A stretch of DNA of 7,685 nucleotides from NCBI GenBank assembly GCA_030836725.1, contig JAUPLV010000101.1, positions 1-7,685 on the forward strand. Reading direction: 5' to 3'. The translations under genes were made by a program, and so were the position numbers. The stretch is from Pseudomonadota bacterium. Lineage in GTDB: Bacteria > Pseudomonadota > Gammaproteobacteria > Burkholderiales > Thiobacillaceae. Positions 6,169 through 7,685 of the stretch are shown piece after piece; position 1 is the stretch's first letter, and every line of letters begins with the position of its first letter. The notes below the pieces were generated by a model that made no database searches, was not told where the DNA came from, and worked only from the letters and a program-made list of their open reading frames with translations.

Positions 6169-7685
6169 CTATAAGAACACACTCAACCTGCCCGACACCC
6201 CCTTCCCGATGCGCGGCGACCTCGCCAAGCGCGAACCCGGCTGGGTCAAGGGCTGGCAGGAAAAACAGCGCTACGAAGCGATCCGCAAGGCGGCCGCCGG
6301 CCGGCCGAAGTTCATCCTGCACGACGGCCCGCCCTACGCCAACGGCGACATCCACATCGGCCACGCGGTGAACAAGATCCTCAAGGACATCATCGTCAAG
6401 GCGAAGACGCTGTCGGGATTCGACGCGCCCTACGTGCCCGGCTGGGACTGCCACGGCCTGCCGATCGAGCTGCAGGTGGAAAAGACCCACGGAAAAGCCA
6501 TTCCCCCGGCGCAATTCCGCGAACTGTGCCGCGCCTACGCCACCGAACAGATCGAACGACAGAAGGCCGACTTTATCCGCCTCGGCGTGCTCGGCGACTG
6601 GAGCAATCCTTATCGCACGATGGATTTCCAGTTCGAGGCCGACTCCCTGCGCGTGCTGGGGCAGATCCAGCAGGCGGGTTATCTCTACCAGGGCGCCAAG
6701 CCAGTGCACTGGTGCGTCGACTGCGGCTCGGCGCTGGCCGAAGCCGAGGTCGAGTACGAGGACAAGACCTCGCCGGCGATCGATGTCGGCTTTGCCGTGG
6801 CCGACCCTGCCGACCTCGCGCGCCGCTTCGATATCGCGGCGATCGACGCGCCGGTCCAGGTCGTCATCTGGACCACCACGCCGTGGACCCTGCCCGCCAA
6901 CCAGGCGGTGGCGCTGCACCCCGATTTTCAGTACGCGCTGGTTCGCACCGCCAAGGGCCTGCTGATCCTCGCCGACAGCCTGCGCGAAGCCGCGCTGACG
7001 CGTTATGGTTTGAATGAAGGCGCCGAGGTCATCGCGCACACCACCGGCCAGGCGCTTGAAGGCGCGCTGCTGTGGCATCCCTTCCAGGAACGCCAGGTAC
7101 CGCTCATCGTCGGCGACCACGTCACCGCCGATGCCGGCACCGGCGCCGTGCACACCGCGCCCGGCCACGGCCTCGACGACTACGTCATCGGCAGCCGCTA
7201 CGGGCTGAAAGTCGACAACCCGGTGGGCGACGACGGCCGCTTCTACGCCGGCGTGCCGCTGGTCGGCGGCATGAGCATCTGGCAGGCCAACCCGCTGATC
7301 CTCGAAACGCTGGAAGCCAGCGGCAACCTGCTGGCGCACGAGAAGCTCTTGCACAGCTACCCGCATTGCTGGCGCCACAAGACGCCGATCATCTTCCGCG
7401 CGACGCGGCAGTGGTTCATCGGCATGGATCTGCTCCCCTCCCCCGCAAGCGGGGGAGGGGCTGGGGGAGAGGGGGCTCGCGCAGGCATTCCCTCTCCCGG
7501 CCCTGCGGGCCACCCTCTACCCCTTCGGGGCACCGAGGTCCCGCAAGCGGGCGAGGGGAGCACCTTGCGCGAGCAGGCGATGGCGGCGGTCGAGGCGACG
7601 CAGTTCTTCCCGAGCTGGGGCCGTGCGCGACTGGAGGCGATGATCAAGAACCGCCCCGACTGGTGCGTGTCGCGCCAGCGCAACT
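6161..7685 (+). CDS. ileS: Isoleucyl-tRNA synthetase, 5' part, carrying an in-frame repeat insertion
   Basis: Class I aminoacyl-tRNA synthetase that charges tRNA-Ile and hydrolyses mischarged valine; cytosolic and essential. The visible 508 codons run off the right edge; the family is about 930 residues. Seen are DGPPYANGDIHIGHA with the HIGH signature at 65-68, WDCHGLPIE (95-103), and the editing domain with TTTPWTLPANQAVA (238-251) and GTGAVHTAPGHGLDDY (326-341, with H331 and D340 as in E. coli H333 and D342). These are followed by RATRQWFIGMD and, after the insert, NRPDWCVSRQRN. KMSKS and the C-terminal zinc site lie outside. Residues 424-468 are a Gly/Pro/Ala-rich insert encoded by a repeat (7431-7562); E. 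coli has only about three residues there. The frame stays open. Start ATG 6161 overlaps the end of ribF by 8 bases and lacks a clear Shine-Dalgarno motif. Confidence 0.95.
   Translation, partial: MPDYKNTLNLPDTPFPMRGDLAKREPGWVKGWQEKQRYEAIRKAAAGRPKFILHDGPPYANGDIHIGHAVNKILKDIIVKAKTLSGFDAPYVPGWDCHGLPIELQVEKTHGKAIPPAQFRELCRAYATEQIERQKADFIRLGVLGDWSNPYRTMDFQFEADSLRVLGQIQQAGYLYQGAKPVHWCVDCGSALAEAEVEYEDKTSPAIDVGFAVADPADLARRFDIAAIDAPVQVVIWTTTPWTLPANQAVALHPDFQYALVRTAKGLLILADSLREAALTRYGLNEGAEVIAHTTGQALEGALLWHPFQERQVPLIVGDHVTADAGTGAVHTAPGHGLDDYVIGSRYGLKVDNPVGDDGRFYAGVPLVGGMSIWQANPLILETLEASGNLLAHEKLLHSYPHCWRHKTPIIFRATRQWFIGMDLLPSPASGGGAGGEGARAGIPSPGPAGHPLPLRGTEVPQAGEGSTLREQAMAAVEATQFFPSWGRARLEAMIKNRPDWCVSRQRN
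7431..7562. repeat. Hairpin-rich repeat element inserted in frame in ileS
   Basis: 132 bases bounded by perfect 10-base inverted ends, TGCTCCCCTC (7431-7440) and GAGGGGAGCA (7553-7562). Inside are a 12-base perfect stem (7435-7446 with 7449-7460), a 9-base stem GGGAGAGGG / CCCTCTCCC (7465-7473 with 7490-7498), GGCCC-TGC-GGGCC (7499-7511), CCC-TTCG-GGG (7521-7530) and CCCGC-AA-GCGGG (7540-7551). CCCGCAAGCGGG occurs twice (7442-7453, 7540-7551). Length is 44 codons exactly, with no stop in the ileS frame. There is no transposase, so it would be a non-autonomous REP/MITE-like element. The reverse-frame peptide SPSPACGGGE resembles peptides I know as translated intergenic repeats in proteobacteria (recollection, not a search). 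Exact ends are inferred from the inverted termini. Confidence 0.8.

Noticed and set aside
6017..7513. Open frame of 498 codons on the minus strand, and a 380-codon one at 5020-6162
   Set aside because: They lie antisense to ribF and ileS, whose conserved motifs are clear, and their products are His/Arg/Gly-rich without recognisable domains. Long antisense frames are expected in GC-rich coding DNA.
7431..7562. Reading the ileS insert as a CRISPR array, an intein or an intron
   Set aside because: The two copies of CCCGCAAGCGGG are not regularly spaced repeats with unique spacers, and 44 codons with no splicing motifs is far too short for an intein or a group I/II intron.
7431..7562. ileS as a pseudogene broken by the repeat
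   Set aside because: The insert is a multiple of three, has no stop, and conserved IleRS sequence follows in the same frame up to the window edge.

Overview
The window looks like core chromosome of a GC-rich betaproteobacterium. This rests on the protein sequences as I recognise them (rpsT, murJ, ribF and ileS are all of proteobacterial type) and on gene order: an arginine cluster beside rpsT, and murJ-ribF-ileS running away from rpsT. I cannot fix the genus; a Rhodocyclales- or Nitrosomonadales-like lineage is a guess.

Layout. The left 2.7 kb is a tightly packed leftward (minus-strand) arginine operon read in the order argD - argF - small DUF2283-type gene - argG, with argG cut by the window edge. 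argD/argF overlap by 1 base, argF/DUF2283 by 4 bases, and DUF2283/argG are 10 bases apart. These enzymes make N-acetylornithine from the semialdehyde, citrulline from ornithine, and argininosuccinate from citrulline. Upstream of argD is a gene-free stretch of about 400 bases with a perfect TATAAT -10 box, a terminator-like hairpin between that box and argD, and the terminator of rpsT. rpsT (ribosomal protein S20) is also leftward and has its own promoter and Shine-Dalgarno site.

The right half runs rightward: murJ (lipid II flippase), ribF (bifunctional riboflavin kinase/FAD synthetase) and ileS (isoleucyl-tRNA synthetase, cut by the right edge). murJ and ribF are separated by 112 bases that hold a striking 55-base inverted repeat next to a probable ribF promoter. 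ribF and ileS overlap by 8 bases.

The most unusual object is at 7431-7562: a GC-rich, hairpin-filled repeat with perfect 10-base inverted ends lies inside the essential ileS gene. It is 132 bases long, a multiple of three, so the reading frame stays open and IleRS gains about 44 Gly/Pro/Ala-rich residues in a loop of the catalytic domain. I found no CRISPR array, tRNA, rRNA, transposase or defence system in the window.
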